From positions 806,001 through 870,000 of the forward strand of contig NAJO01000016.1 in the NCBI GenBank assembly GCA_002077065.1: a stretch of DNA of 64,000 nt, in the 5' to 3' direction. Position numbers and translations under genes: made by a program. Below the pieces are notes generated by a model, which made no database searches, was not told the DNA's origin, and worked only from the letters and a program-made list of their open reading frames with translations. This stretch comes from Cryoendolithus antarcticus (taxonomy: Eukaryota > Ascomycota > Dothideomycetes > Cladosporiales > Cladosporiaceae). Positions 12,225 to 23,820 of the stretch are shown here, piece after piece (within the stretch, counting starts at the first letter, position 1; each line of letters starts with the position of its first letter).

Positions 12225-13634
12225 CGATCTAATCACTGTAGCTGATCATCGATACAGCTACGGCTACACTCTACGTGCAAGATCTTGGTCACACTCACAC
12301 TATTGTACTCTAGCAGCGAACAGACGACTGCGTCCTATTTGCTGGCAGCATATCCGTAGAAGCTTGGATCGATGATCTGCGAAGATCGCAAACCGGATGC
12401 GTACGCTCCTACGTTATAACAGCGCCCTCTTGCAGCTAGCACGGTACCTCAACTGGCACATGGAGCTTGTCTGTGACCTGCAACGCAAGCTGCGGGTGCG
12501 ATCGGGGAAGCCATTGCCGCGTGATCTTACTCGTGCAGGCGCAGTGAACTGTTGGCGATGGACTGATCGCGGTCATCAGGATGCGCCACACAGTCTTGCA
12601 ATGGGCCACCGGACTTCACGTCCGCATTTGCGTCGTCTTTCGGATCAACCGGACGACTCCGACTTCTCACGAGAGTGCGGAACTGCTCAGCAGTGCACCT
12701 AGTGACATTGCTTGCGGTGGTTTTTGACTTTTATAGTGGGACAAGCTGAGAGTTTCAACCCACAACCACCCCAGACCCCGCAATCTTGGGCCCTGAAGGC
12801 ATCGATGAGTTCTAGAATGCGACACGGCTGCCATATACCACACTTGCGGTAGCTCAACGAGCCGATGAGCCAATAGCTAAAACTCTGCTGCTAAGCGCAG
12901 AGGTAACCACACCTGCTGCTATTCATCTTAACTTCAGACGTCGTTACCAAGCATACCGATCGGCACCCCATGAGCCGCAACGATTATCTCCCTTTCATCC
13001 TCATTCACCCTGCACTCAATATATATTCCATGCATCCACCAGCATCGCCGCACCGCCGGAGAGTCGTCCAACGCCGCGCCTGATTCGTCACGCGAGGGCG
13101 ATCGTCCCCGCTATGCTGAAGCGACGAATCACGAGCTGTGGCGCTCGTGCGCTAGGGCTGCAAACGTGAAGTGTGCAGACCTGAAAGCGATCCGGCGCCA
13201 GCTCTAGCGTCGTTTGAGTGTGGAGCCATGTCATGGCAGTTGATGGGGCGTTCCTCCGCACCCCAGGTTCCTTGAGGTGTGAGTCTCGTGGTATGTTTCT
13301 TGGTAGTCTCGTTGATGATCTCCTGGTGATTGTGGTGAAACGACTTATGCGCTTTGAACGATCAGCTTCTGCTTCATGACTTCCGGGTGTTGAGAGCGTG
13401 CAGATTGGACGGACATTGTGCAATTGATAAGGATATCGACCGGACGGACGGGTAGTCGGAATTACGTGCATGAGCAAGGACACGTCGCACACCATCATCA
13501 GCCAAGTCGTCGAAATACAACATACGGAGAGTTGACGTACTGGAAAAGTCGGACGAGATTGATCTGGGCAAGAAGGAGTTCGCGACCCGCTCGTGTGTGT
13601 TCAACAGCCGAAGACAAAGCGACATCTGCCCAAC
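12225..13634. other. intergenic / facB upstream region
   Basis: About 1.4 kb before the facB start. Open frames near 12397-12702 and 13088-13498 show no family resemblance. The size fits a long promoter or leader for a regulated transcription factor gene. Confidence 0.45.
13019..13027 (+). promoter_or_regulatory. TATA-like element upstream of facB
   Basis: An AT-only ATATATAT-like block stands out in otherwise GC-balanced DNA, in a pyrimidine-rich context, about 600 bp before the facB start codon. If used, it implies a 5' leader of some 550-600 nt. Confidence 0.3.
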
Positions 13635-16542
13635 ATGCCTGGAATACTTCCCATGAAGGTGATCAAGGTGGGCGTGAACGCGCAAACAAGAATTGCGCAA
13701 GCATGCGACAGGTGTGTGGCCCTACAGGCGAGTCAATAAAGTCAAGAACGTCCACTGACATCGCTTAGATGCCGGAGCAAGAAGATACGATGCGATGGAG
13801 TGCGACCATGTTGCTCGCAATGCTCGAACGTCGGCTTCGAGTGCAAGACGAGCGACAAGCTTAGTCGTCGTGCGTTCCCAAGAGGGTACACAGAGAGTTT
13901 GGAGGAGCGAGTGCGATCATTGGAGTCAGAGGTCAGGGAGCTGAAGGATCTGCTTGACGAGAAAGATGAGAAGATTGACATGCTGTCGCGTATTCACTCG
14001 CAGTCATCATATCCCATACAGCTGCCATCACCACGGAGACCGTCTGTCAGCCCGCAGGACTCAGCGACCTCGAAAGATGAACCGGATCCGGACGAGACAT
14101 TCAAGGTCCAGCAGTCTCCATATCTACTAGGCGAGGGCACAGACTCGTACTTTGCGGGTACTTCGAGTGGCCGAACATTCATCGAGGCTTTCAAGATGAA
14201 GGTTGCTGAGAGCGGTCGTTCGAAGTCGGACATCAACACGGAGTTCTTACTAGCCAGCAGTCTGCGCAAGCGACTCTCGGATGCATCGAGCACACCAGCG
14301 ACCCCTGTTGTGTGGAGAGCACCTCCTCGGATGGTGTCAGATCAGCTTATCAACATCTTCTTTCAGGAGTGGGCGCCGATGTTCCCCGTGCTGCACAAGC
14401 CGACATTTCTGACTCTGTACGAGAAGTACGTTGCAGACCCGGACTCTGTCACCGATAAAGCAGAGGTCGCGCAGCTGAACCTAGTATTTGGTGTTGCTTC
14501 GCTGTCGAGTGGCACGAGAGCTTCGGAAGACCTGAGCAGCTTCGAGTCGCAATGGAAGTCTGCACTCGATAACATCATCACCGAGAACTGCATGGCGACG
14601 CTGCAGGCCTTGATCTTGGCGCAGCTGTATGCAGTCCAGCTGGGTGACTTGACCAGACTGCTGACCTATAAGGGTCTGGCGACTTCGCTATCTGCGCGCC
14701 TAGGCCTTCACCAATCGCAGAAGCGATTTGCATTGGGCACACTGACGTGCGAGACGAGGAAGAAAGTGTTCTGGTCACTTTACACTGTGGACTGGTAAGT
14801 CTCACTACGCTCAGCTGTCATCAATCCTTACTAACAGCACCATTAGCTTTACCTCAGTCATCTTAGGCCTGCCCAAGCACATCAAGAACGACGATGTACA
14901 TTGCGAGTATCCCGTCGATGCCGACGATGAGTACGTTACTGAGCGAGGGTTCCAGCCTACGCTCCCTGGCGAGTCGACACGGGTGTCGAGCGCACTCGCA
15001 CTTTTCAGAGCTGCGCGCATTCTCTCCAAGGTCTTGGAGGAAGTGTTCCCAGCAAAAGCTTCATACGACCTATCTTTGAAGAAGCTCGCAGAGCTATCTG
15101 ACGAGCTTGACACATGGCAATCCTCCCTGGCGCCTCACCTTCGTCTCCAATTCGTACAAGATAAGCCAAGCACTGGCACTGTTAGTAGCAGATCGCCACT
15201 GCTCTCGCTGATCTATCACTACATCCGCTGCTTGATCCACCGACCTGCGATATGTGCTTCTATCGGCAACAAGTCCTCGTCCTCGATGCTTGCGCACTCG
15301 AGCTCCTGCAAGTCGATGATCCAGATCATTCAGCTGCTAGAGGAACGCAATCTCAGCTTCTCGTTCTGCTTGAACAAGGATGAGGTTCTTGTTCTCTGCG
15401 GCTTCGGTCTACTATTCCAACGCCTGAGACTAGACCCGAACTCGAAGATGCTCAAGGATAACCAAAAGATGCTCGTAGCAGTCGCGGATGTACTGAGCAA
15501 GTCTGCCGCACCTTGCGCGCCGGAGTTCCAGAAAGTAAGCAAGATGTTCCTGCCGCCTCCGCCGACATCGATCGCTTCAGACGCAGTGAAGATACAGAGT
15601 GCGCTGGCTGCCAAGCTGCCAGTCTTGAGCCGGCACAACTCAGAGACCACGACTCAACATTCACAGAGTCTTCACTCGTCAACAAAGAAGCAGCTAAAGG
15701 CTATCGCGTCACGCTTTACTGCATCTGCCGCGACGAGACTGCCCAATCTTGGACCGTCGACTTACGATCGCCGTTCGACCGTCCACAACATCAGTCTGCA
15801 CCCACATCCAGCCCATGCTCAGAGCCAGCCGTCCTTGTCGCCGCTGCAGTCATATACCCCCATCAACATCTCACGATCCGAGCCAGCTCAGAGCCCTCAC
15901 AAGATATACTCTCGTCCAGCATCTACGATGGGTCACCCTTCTGATTCACACATCCACGCTCCACCTCCACAGCAGCCCAAACCGAAAAAGCGCTCCTTCA
16001 CACAACAGACACGCCCGAACCTCGACTATCTCTCTTTCGGTCCTGAACCCGATGCCTCTGCGCAGAAGACCGTTCCATCTCCTCCAGTCAAGACCGAGCC
16101 GCAGCCTACGGACTGGGAGAAACTCCTTGGCAGTCTTGACTCCGGACCTACGAACATCTACGATGCCTGCTACGGTGGTCAAGCCGTCGAGACCCTGCTC
16201 GATGGTAGTCCGCCGACTATAATTTTGCGTGGCTCCAACACAGCGCTTGCTCAGGATGCAAACTTGGATTGGAATTCAGATCTCTGGGCGCTGTGTCAGA
16301 CAACGACCAACTCATCTACTGCAACATCGGGTATGAGTGGCAACAACGGACATCCAGGCAGCATCTGGAGTTTCTCGACCGATGAAGGGACAGGGAGCTC
16401 GGAAGATTTAAGTGCGACGGAGTGGGGCAGTAACAGTGGCGTGCTGTCGGCAGGGGACGGGTACAAGGCGATCATGTTGCCTGAACTTGGACTTGATGAG
16501 CTAGGATACCCTGGTGCTGGGTGGGAGACTTTGGGAGCTTGA
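13635..16542 (+). CDS. facB: acetate regulatory Zn2Cys6 transcription factor FacB/Cat8
   Basis: Activator of genes for growth on acetate, ethanol and other gluconeogenic carbon sources (acetyl-CoA synthetase, glyoxylate cycle, PEPCK). Exons 13635-13711, 13769-14794 and 14847-16542 join in frame to 932 residues. The start [13 protein letters not shown] and the binuclear zinc cluster [27 protein letters not shown] are hallmarks of FacB/Cat8; the first intron splits the cluster codons. A leucine-zipper-like coiled coil follows ([20 protein letters not shown]). Next comes the fungal-specific transcription factor domain (about 175-560), with [25 protein letters not shown] and, across intron 2, [19 protein letters not shown]. 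The C-terminal 370 residues are Ser/Pro-rich, then acidic and aromatic ([12 protein letters not shown]), the likely activation region. In relatives it is repressed by glucose through CreA/Mig1; I did not identify such sites here. Confidence 0.95.
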
Positions 16543-16858
16543 TCGAGTTGTGGATTCGTGGATGCCTCTTGAAGCGATTGCCGATGAAGTTATTGTCACA
16601 TTGATGAAGCGATGAAAGGTTGCAGTGCCTCGGGAAGGAAACAGTCCATATGGCGCCTGGGGCAGGGTGGAGTGATTTTCCGAGATACCTCTTTGCGAGA
16701 TTCGAGACGGCCAGAAAGTACATAATGCCTTTGTGCAATGTCTATTGTCTTCATAATTCTTCACATCGCCGCTGCAAAATAAGCTTGTTCTTCTGGTAGC
16801 AGGGGGTTTACTGTGCGGGTCTCAACGTGCGAACTTGACCCTCCCCTACCAGTACCAT
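16543..16858. other. convergent 3' region, facB / HAD-like gene
   Basis: About 316 bp between two convergent stop codons. It should hold both 3' untranslated regions and polyadenylation signals. Nothing else is seen. Confidence 0.5.
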
Positions 16859-17820
16859 TTATAGTTTGGCCTTCCCCTCGCGTAATGATAGACCGGTGAT
16901 GCTCTCCAGCTCTGCCACTGCCTCGCCAACCCTGCCTAGGTTCACCTTGATGGTCCTCATACCCAATGCCTTGCCAGTCCTCAGATTGCTGCCGATGTCA
17001 TCCAGGAACACCACGTCGCTCATCTGGATATCATCTCTCCAGCCCTTTTCTTTCACGAACTTCCTGAGCCCCTCCAGTGTGTACTCATAGATTGGTTCGT
17101 CCGGTTTTCTCAGTCCAGAGTGGGCAGAACTAACAAAGACATCGAAGTTCGACTTCATCTCCGCGTGCTTCCGCCCGTCAGCACTCTTGGTATCATTAAA
17201 AGGATGGCCATCTGGGAAGATCGAGGTATTGCTCATCGCTCCGATGACCAGACTCCCCGGGTTTGCATTAGCAGCCTTCCTGAGTCTTTGCAGTGCAGGG
17301 TACATGTCCGGGTCCATCGTCCTGGAGTAAGTCATCATATTCCAGTACAGCTTCTCACTATCGATCTCTGGAGGCGGAGGGACGTCAAAGGCTGCCTCCT
17401 CTGCAGCCTGGGCAAAGCTTTCCTTCCGAGTGGAGGCCAGATGGCGAGCGTAGAATGTCCGCCAGCGTTGCTGATGTTGAAGGTCCCCATTCCATGCCGT
17501 GAAGAACGAAGCATCAAGTGCGACTTCGCCGCGTTCGAGCTTTTGCCAGGCGCCATTGGGAGATGCGGCGGAGATGGCATAGTTGATCCAGCCATTGGGA
17601 ATTGAGAGGGACTTCTCATAGTCTGTGATTGCTTGGAAGGGAGAGGCGACCTTGACTGTGTCAGAATTTACTTTCATCCGCCGAACGATGAAGTACTCAC
17701 GCAGACACCACCAATGTCGAAGAGTAAAACCACAGGCTTTTTGGACGATTGAGAAGGCATCTGAAGGACTGTACCGAAGAGAACGAAGGTCTTGTTGGAC
17801 TTGTGCCAGATACCCGACAT
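16859..17820 (-). CDS. HAD-superfamily hydrolase (epoxide hydrolase N-terminal-like phosphatase)
   Basis: Haloacid dehalogenase-type hydrolase, probably a small-molecule phosphatase. Exons 17701-17820 and 16859-17650 join in phase 0 (GTGAGT donor, TCAAG acceptor) to 303 residues. Motif I is LLFDIGGVC, where the first Asp is the nucleophile but the second (DxD) position reads Gly. This occurs in sEH-N/YihX-like proteins and may mean weak or altered catalysis. Motif II is probably LVIGAMSNTS, the motif III Lys lies in GLRKPDEPIYEYTL, and motif IV is VVFLDDIGSNLRTGKALGM with paired Asp. The cap is helical (about 60-160). The first 20 or so residues (SGIWHKSNKTFVLFG) precede the HAD core, and a second in-frame Met (MPSQSSKK) is an alternative start. 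The substrate is unknown. Confidence 0.83.
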
Positions 17821-18222
17821 GCTATGGAAACTAGATCAAGGTGGACGGAGTTCACGACGGCTTGCAGTGCATATGCGACATGTGGTGCCCGTCATCTCCA
17901 ATGTTGACGATGTGTGTGAGTCGTGATGTGTCCGCCGAGGTTAGAGCTGCGCCTCTGGGGATGAAGAGATGCAGGCTGGCAGAGCTTACTGATCGAGATA
18001 TTGCCGTGCGAAAGGGTACCCACGAAGTCATCACCACGTTGGCATATGCTTGTCCTCATAATGCGTATGAGACATGTTAAGTATGTACTCGAAGGTATGA
18101 TATGTACAGTGCGAAAACAGAATCCTGCTCTTGCGAATACCCAACACGGTGAAGTAGGTCAGAACAGTTGCATAGCGAGCGAGAAGCGCTGCAGATGGAA
18201 GAAATGGACATCGATCAACAGA
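17821..18222. other. intergenic, no gene recognised
   Basis: About 400 bp upstream of the HAD-like gene and downstream of the DUF1996-WSC gene. Nothing recognisable. Confidence 0.5.
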
Positions 18223-19800
18223 TCAGCGGTCCTGTGTGCCCGGTCTCGCCTTCCTCATAGGTGCGTAGGCATCACTGTGTAGCAGCCCATGCCTGTGGAC
18301 ACCAAGATGCCTCTTTGTCTTCATCTTGCTCTCCGCAGTGCTCGTGCTATTGCCGAGGACGCCGGACTTAACATTCTGGCAGGTGCTTCCAGTGCAAGCA
18401 GCATAGACGCTTAGCGCACCACCGGCGCCGCAGTACTCCTCCGAGTCGCCCCAGCATTTCATGTCGCAACTGCCCATGACGCCCGCCTTGGGCTTGCGGT
18501 CATCGCTCCTGTACTTGTTGTCGCAATAACATTCACGAGACCACTCGAGACCTGCCAAAGAGTAGCCCTTGGACTTGCAGAACTTGACGCAGGTAGCTAC
18601 GGTCATGGTGTCAGAGGACTGCGAAGCGCCAGTGAAGGTGCGGGTGTAGTAGTTATCGGTGGCGCAGCCAGCGTAGTACCAGTCCAACGATGCGGTGACG
18701 TCTGTGTAGAAGGTGGCTGGCTGACCGATAGTGGCTTTCGGGCAGTTCGTAGCTGGCACAGCGCGCTCAGGCCCCGACGTGACTGTGTTGCAGCCCGGCA
18801 ACGCTTCAAGAACACCCGTAGTTTGCTCGACGGACGACGTGCCAGCGGCGTTGACTGAAGGCGGAATGCGGCAGGACTGCTGGTCATCGGATGTGAAGAG
18901 CTTGTTGTCAAAGACATGGCAGTCTTCGATGTTACCGCTGTCATTGGTGCAGGTATCGACCGCTTTCTGGAGAGTGGGGACGTCCCAACCGTTCACGAAG
19001 TCACCGTGGAAGCCGTAGCCAGTCCTATCACCTTGGGCAAAGACGAAGGGATGGTCAGATCCGTACCAGTCGTCTTTGAAGCTGTCGATGAAGTAGATCA
19101 CTTCGTAAAAGATGGACACGAGACGACGAGGATGCGTTGCTGGACAGTCGCCGTTGTCGTATGTGTTGCTGCCTATCGGGTAGGCGACATGAGATCGGTG
19201 ATCCGACGAGTCTAGCTCGCCATTCCAGCAGGATGGAAAGTAGATTTGGGCACGAAGACCGTCAGGGCAGTTCTTGTTCGGGATCGCGTTGACTTGAGGC
19301 GAGCTGTTCTTGTAGTCGAGGCAAACGAAGCTTACAGCGTTTCCAGGTGCTGCCTGCAGGCCTGTGTAGTTGCGCTGGAAAGGATCACCCCCAAGCATGC
19401 GGAAGCCAGCAGGGAATGCCTCAAGTGACTTGTTGTCAGATCGATAGCGCTGTTGGTAATAGACAGTCATTCCTCCGGTCCTGCCGTTGTACTCGCCAGC
19501 TTGGGGCACATCGATGAAGCTGCCATTCTGCGCGTGGTAGTATAGCTTTGGCGTCCAGTAGTTGGAGAGATCGGCCTGAAGTGGACACGATGAACATGTT
19601 GAGGCGCGCGCTTGGTTGAAGTCCATGGCGAATCCAAAGCCGTTGCCGCCTGAGATAGTATGAACATGGCCGGCGACTGCACCTGGGTTGACTATGGGAT
19701 CTGCCCGTTCTAGTAGCAGACGGCCACCGCAAGGCATACGCCAGAACGCATTTGCCGCTCCTGCGAGCAAGGTGGCGAGACCGAGAGTCTTGACAGACAT
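18223..19800 (-). CDS. secreted DUF1996 and WSC domain protein
   Basis: Single-exon, 525-residue extracellular protein. Residues 1-18 form a signal peptide (MSVKTLGLATLLAGAANA) with cleavage near ANA/FW. Residues about 30-265 are a DUF1996 domain: the FWRMPCGGRLLLERADPIVN opening, GHVHTISGGNGF, STCSSCPLQADLSNYWTPKL, CPDGLRAQIYFPSCWNG and SHVAYP. Residues about 375-470 form one WSC domain (YAGCATDNY, CVKFCKSKGYSLAGLEWSRE, CYCDNKY, CWGDSEEYCGAGGALSVY), a Cys-rich carbohydrate-binding module. A short basic tail ends the protein and no GPI signal is evident. DUF1996-WSC proteins are common in filamentous fungi and are thought to bind or modify wall polysaccharides; no enzymatic activity is established. 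A Cys-rich linker joins the two domains. Confidence 0.92.
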   Translation of the reverse strand: MSVKTLGLATLLAGAANAFWRMPCGGRLLLERADPIVNPGAVAGHVHTISGGNGFGFAMDFNQARASTCSSCPLQADLSNYWTPKLYYHAQNGSFIDVPQAGEYNGRTGGMTVYYQQRYRSDNKSLEAFPAGFRMLGGDPFQRNYTGLQAAPGNAVSFVCLDYKNSSPQVNAIPNKNCPDGLRAQIYFPSCWNGELDSSDHRSHVAYPIGSNTYDNGDCPATHPRRLVSIFYEVIYFIDSFKDDWYGSDHPFVFAQGDRTGYGFHGDFVNGWDVPTLQKAVDTCTNDSGNIEDCHVFDNKLFTSDDQQSCRIPPSVNAAGTSSVEQTTGVLEALPGCNTVTSGPERAVPATNCPKATIGQPATFYTDVTASLDWYYAGCATDNYYTRTFTGASQSSDTMTVATCVKFCKSKGYSLAGLEWSRECYCDNKYRSDDRKPKAGVMGSCDMKCWGDSEEYCGAGGALSVYAACTGSTCQNVKSGVLGNSTSTAESKMKTKRHLGVHRHGLLHSDAYAPMRKARPGTQDR

Positions 19801-21265
19801 TCTAGTAATCCTGGTGACTTCTGCGAGGGGTTTCTAGATGCAGGATGGTGAGGACAGATGCAAAGAGCTGTTGAATGAATGTAGTGGGAGAAAGGAGTGT
19901 GTGGCAAGGTCTCAGACCTTTGGCGCTCAGCGCTGAGGACGAGTGTGTAAGAGATCGATATCTATGGAGAGACGTGAAGAATTGCAGGGTGAAGATATAG
20001 GGAGACTTGCCTATAGGGACTCGACTTTTGAAGGTCTTGCTGTAAAGCACGGCCAATCTCCTCTGCAGCAAAGTTACCCGACTTGATCGTGACAACGTGA
20101 ATGCGTTCCGCAGATCTAGCACAGTGACGAAACATTCGATCGACAAAGACCCACTTGAAGTTCGGGGATTAGAGGAGAATGATGTCGTGAAACAGCCTGG
20201 TCTTGAATACTTCCCAGCATGGGCGACTAGCCGAACGCTGTATTGCTGCGGCATTTGTGAACTGCACCCTGCTCGTCTGCTGAGACGGTACCGTAGCCCA
20301 CAATGGTCCTTGTCCGATGACAGATGCAATCTTGTTGCGCTCACGGATCTAATCCAAGGGCTCCATGTATTGAGACATGCTGAAAAGGGCGCGACATCCG
20401 CCATCGTGTGGCTGCGGCCTGAGTCGGGCGCTGCTACCTTCGTAGCTAATGTCTTCGCTGATGGGTCCACCGATGTGGGCGAGAAGTCCACGAAAGGTTG
20501 GCGGTCCGGAACGTGGCTGCAGCGATGGAGATTGCAGGTCGTTGACGAGCCAAGAGGTGAGGTCGGGGTACGTTCCACGGCAGGTCTCGACCGCGGTTGA
20601 GGTGCCGATGGTAAACACAGTGGAAGAGATGTGATGTCTCAAAAGTGGCCGCTCGGTCCTATTTGACAGTATGCTGTGCCACCAGCGCCAGACGGGTGTC
20701 AATAGGCGCCCGTGAGGACTTGATCGATCTTCTTGAGTATTAAGCAGCTGTCCCACAGACGTGGCAACGCTGGAGAAGTTTGACACCGTTGAACGATGCG
20801 CCGGCGCTTGCGCAGGAGCCGTGTGGACTTGAAACACACCACGAGTCTCGAAACCACGGGTCATAAAACCTCTCCTGTTGTTGCCAATTTAGAAGAATCA
20901 CACATCTAGCGGTCCGTCAAGTCATCACATCTCACATGAACCTCTGCCCTGATGTATGACTTCACTGCCATTCCGCAAGTAGCCTCTCAGGTGTACCACT
21001 CTGCGCAGCAGCAGAGGACTTCTCGCGACTGCGACGCAGCAAGAAAGTCACACGTGGAAAGGGCTTTCATGGCGTCAGGTTCAAGCTCTCCGTGCGGAGA
21101 TATCTCTAAGCGCTGATGCTCCGGCGCTTCGACTGAGCAGTCGCAGCTCCCATACATGCCACGCTCGCCACAGTCGGGGCCATGAACAGTAGCTCAGTTC
21201 TGCCCAGCAGGCAACCTCAGGGAAGTCCGAAGCACAGGTGAGTAGCCCTGATCTACAGCGCTTCG
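19801..21265. other. intergenic, no gene recognised
   Basis: About 1.46 kb between two divergently transcribed genes for secreted proteins. Frames at 19802-20578, 20097-20600 and 20349-20864 overlap one another on both strands and resemble no family. The interval may also contain an unrecognised first exon of the Ser/Thr-rich gene that follows. Confidence 0.45.
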
Positions 21266-23506
21266 GTGATACGCTTGCAGCTTTCCGCGATCTCTGTCTG
21301 TAGTCTTGGAGTCTCGTACAATGTCTTCTGTCGGGCAGCAGGAGTTGTTGAAGTACCTGGTATCGAGCACGACCAGATGTCCGATTTTGCCATCATGACC
21401 TCGGCTTTGATATCATCGCAGGCGCGCTCCTGGTCCAATGTAACACTGTCTACCAGCGCGGGGATCTTACCGTGGTCTTCAGCGAACTTTGCAACGAGCT
21501 GTGCCTTCGACGACCACCTGTGCGCGCAGATATGCACACAAAACGTGGCACCTTGCTCATCAAGCTGGTACACCTGGTCTAATTCGGATGTCGTCAAGAC
21601 CGCACTCACCTGGACTGCTCTCTCGACTGAAACCTGGACGAGCACTAGTTGGGACATCAGTCTATCGTCGTGGGTCTCTTGGACGTCAGTGGAAGGGATG
21701 ACTACGACAGTCACAGCCGGTACACATCAGTACTACATCACAGTCTCCACCTCGGTATCGCCGTACTACACTTCAGTCTGGAATCCGAAGGCGACTGAGA
21801 TCATCAAGACGACAGTCACATCTACGATCGAGGGCTCGTCGTGGATCTATGACCAATCTGTCTTCACATATGCACTCGGCACCGGAGCAGCGGTCACGAC
21901 CGTCACTGAGCCTGTCACGGCAACATCATTTGAGTACGATCCAGTCACGACGCTGAAGCCACCGCCAACATGCGCGCAAACATCTTGCACCATCGAGCCG
22001 GACTGCAGAGCCTGCGACGTCGAAGGCGGCACTGTCGAGCTGCTCTACTGGGCAGATATGACCAAAGCCACCTCATGGCAAAGCTTAGTAGCGATTCCCA
22101 GCAGTGCTTCGCCCGTCACAGCTCGGTACAAGAACTATACTCTCACTTCACCCACTGTCTATATCGAGTTCCGCACTGCCTACGCGACCAATGCCTGCGG
22201 CTGGACAATCGGCGGAACCTACCCTGGCGCCCTCGTGCCCATTCACCCGGCCTCCTTGTTCAGCATACAAACTCAGTTTGACTTCTTCGTCACCGCTCTG
22301 TCTTCCAATACCGCTAAGACGAGCTTCTATCAGTCGGCGTCCTTCAACTTCGCGGATTTGAGTGGCATGGCCCCAGCATCGGTGTACTACGCACAGCCAA
22401 GCTGCTTTGAACATGGCTGTGGGACGATCTATAACGACTATCATCCAGTGTTGGTGGTTCCAAGTCAAGTCAGGAGTTTGGACCCAGCGTGGAAGACATG
22501 TGGACTGGACTTCAGGGGTTCTTGGGATCCGCCGATTGCGCTGCAGCCAGGTGGTGTGGTGGCCGCTGTGACTACGGAGACACCGGCCACGTACACAGCC
22601 ACGGCGATTCCAGAGTCGACTGGTGAACAGCCAGCGAAAGAGACGGGAGCAATGATCTCTGACCCTTCAAGTGTGGTCTCGGGGCCAGCCAGTCTAGTAG
22701 TTTCGTTCCCCTCTGCTACATACACGGCGAAGTCGACGAGACCTTCTACCGCCATTATCGAGGACCCAGTAGAGTCTGCGCCTGTATACGAGTCGCAAGC
22801 ATCTGCATCTACCCAGCCAGAACAAGGGTCCGATGAGACGCACCCGGGTACAGACACCGTGACATCGATGGGAAAAAGCACTGCTGCAACAGCGACAGGA
22901 ATTTCTGCAGAGTCGCCTGACGATACATCAATGGCCATCACCCACACGACGAGGGTTGTGTCATACGCGGGACCGAGCAGCCTATCCAGTGCTTCATCGA
23001 TCGAAACGGAAGGCAGCTCCGCGAGCGCGTTCAGTCCTTCAAATGCGTACGATGTCTTGACTGCGGCGTTACCCCCAACCTCGACCGCATTCGTTGGTAT
23101 CGTCACTGATCCAAGTGGTATTTTGCACACCATCGCCCAAGAACCAGCAGGCTACGTCTTCGACAGCTCCACCACGGTCTCTCCGGGCAAAGTAGCGACC
23201 ATCTCTGGGCTAGGTGTAGTCTCCGCTGGCGTTGATGATCAGGTCTACGGCTTCGCATCCACCAGTGGTGTCGGTGTCATGCGTAGCAGTACTGGGAGCA
23301 CTGCCACGACGTCTGCAGCGAGCCTGCCTGTCGTAGCGTCGGACAGCAGCTACTTCCCCTCCGTGATAATCAGGACGGTGACGAGAGAGGGTACTACGAG
23401 TAGCACGCCAGCTAGTGGAGCTAGAGCAGCATCTCCACGTACTAGATCTGAGTTGGCAGTAATTGCTGCACTTGGTCTTCTCATTCCGCTATGTAGTAAT
23501 CTGTAG
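21266..23506 (+). CDS. Ser/Thr-rich probable GPI-anchored cell-surface protein
   Basis: Long open frame of about 746 codons. The start is unresolved: the frame opens with GTG at 21266, and the first in-frame ATG (within HDQMSDF) lies 35 codons later, so a short upstream exon probably supplies the true start. The region QLSAISVCSLGVSYNVFC could be a signal peptide. The N-terminal half (about 40-420) has paired cysteines and Thr/Ser/Val repeats such as STSVSPYYTSVWNPKATEII. It contains TCAQTSCTIEPDC, HGCGTIY and the CGLDFRGSWDPP motif often seen in fungal surface proteins. The second half is a Ser/Thr/Pro/Ala-rich stalk, probably heavily O-glycosylated. The last 20 residues (SELAVIAALGLLIPLCSNL) are hydrophobic after a small-residue stretch, as in a GPI-attachment signal. 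The function is unknown; an adhesin or wall protein is likely. Confidence 0.72.
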   Translation: MIRLQLSAISVCSLGVSYNVFCRAAGVVEVPGIEHDQMSDFAIMTSALISSQARSWSNVTLSTSAGILPWSSANFATSCAFDDHLCAQICTQNVAPCSSSWYTWSNSDVVKTALTWTALSTETWTSTSWDISLSSWVSWTSVEGMTTTVTAGTHQYYITVSTSVSPYYTSVWNPKATEIIKTTVTSTIEGSSWIYDQSVFTYALGTGAAVTTVTEPVTATSFEYDPVTTLKPPPTCAQTSCTIEPDCRACDVEGGTVELLYWADMTKATSWQSLVAIPSSASPVTARYKNYTLTSPTVYIEFRTAYATNACGWTIGGTYPGALVPIHPASLFSIQTQFDFFVTALSSNTAKTSFYQSASFNFADLSGMAPASVYYAQPSCFEHGCGTIYNDYHPVLVVPSQVRSLDPAWKTCGLDFRGSWDPPIALQPGGVVAAVTTETPATYTATAIPESTGEQPAKETGAMISDPSSVVSGPASLVVSFPSATYTAKSTRPSTAIIEDPVESAPVYESQASASTQPEQGSDETHPGTDTVTSMGKSTAATATGISAESPDDTSMAITHTTRVVSYAGPSSLSSASSIETEGSSASAFSPSNAYDVLTAALPPTSTAFVGIVTDPSGILHTIAQEPAGYVFDSSTTVSPGKVATISGLGVVSAGVDDQVYGFASTSGVGVMRSSTGSTATTSAASLPVVASDSSYFPSVIIRTVTREGTTSSTPASGARAASPRTRSELAVIAALGLLIPLCSNL

Positions 23507-23820
23507 ACCAGAGTACTGACTACGAGTACTGTAGGCTCATGGTCTCGCTTCCCTCGTCTCCCTACGTGTCTGCATACAGAATGTCGCTGAGATGACGAAG
23601 TTGCGATAATGAGATATCAATATCACAGCAATCACTGCGCCACGATTTGTCTCCCTCGTAGGAGGGTTATGCCCGCGTGACTGCTAAGAGTTCGCTGTGA
23701 CAGCAGCAGAACAATGTTTGGATTTTTCGGGAAGCGAACTTGCAGGTTCTCTATGTTACTCTATTAATCTCTATTAGAAGACTTTGCTTGTGTATCGTAA
23801 ATTCCGAGCTTCAACAATTC
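23507..23820. other. convergent 3' region
   Basis: About 314 bp between convergent stop codons, locally AT-richer near 23755-23775. Probably the 3' untranslated regions of both genes. Confidence 0.45.

Noticed and set aside
19802..20864. Several 150-260-codon frames on both strands
   Set aside because: They overlap one another, lack family resemblance and conserved motifs, and fall in an interval that is probably promoter.
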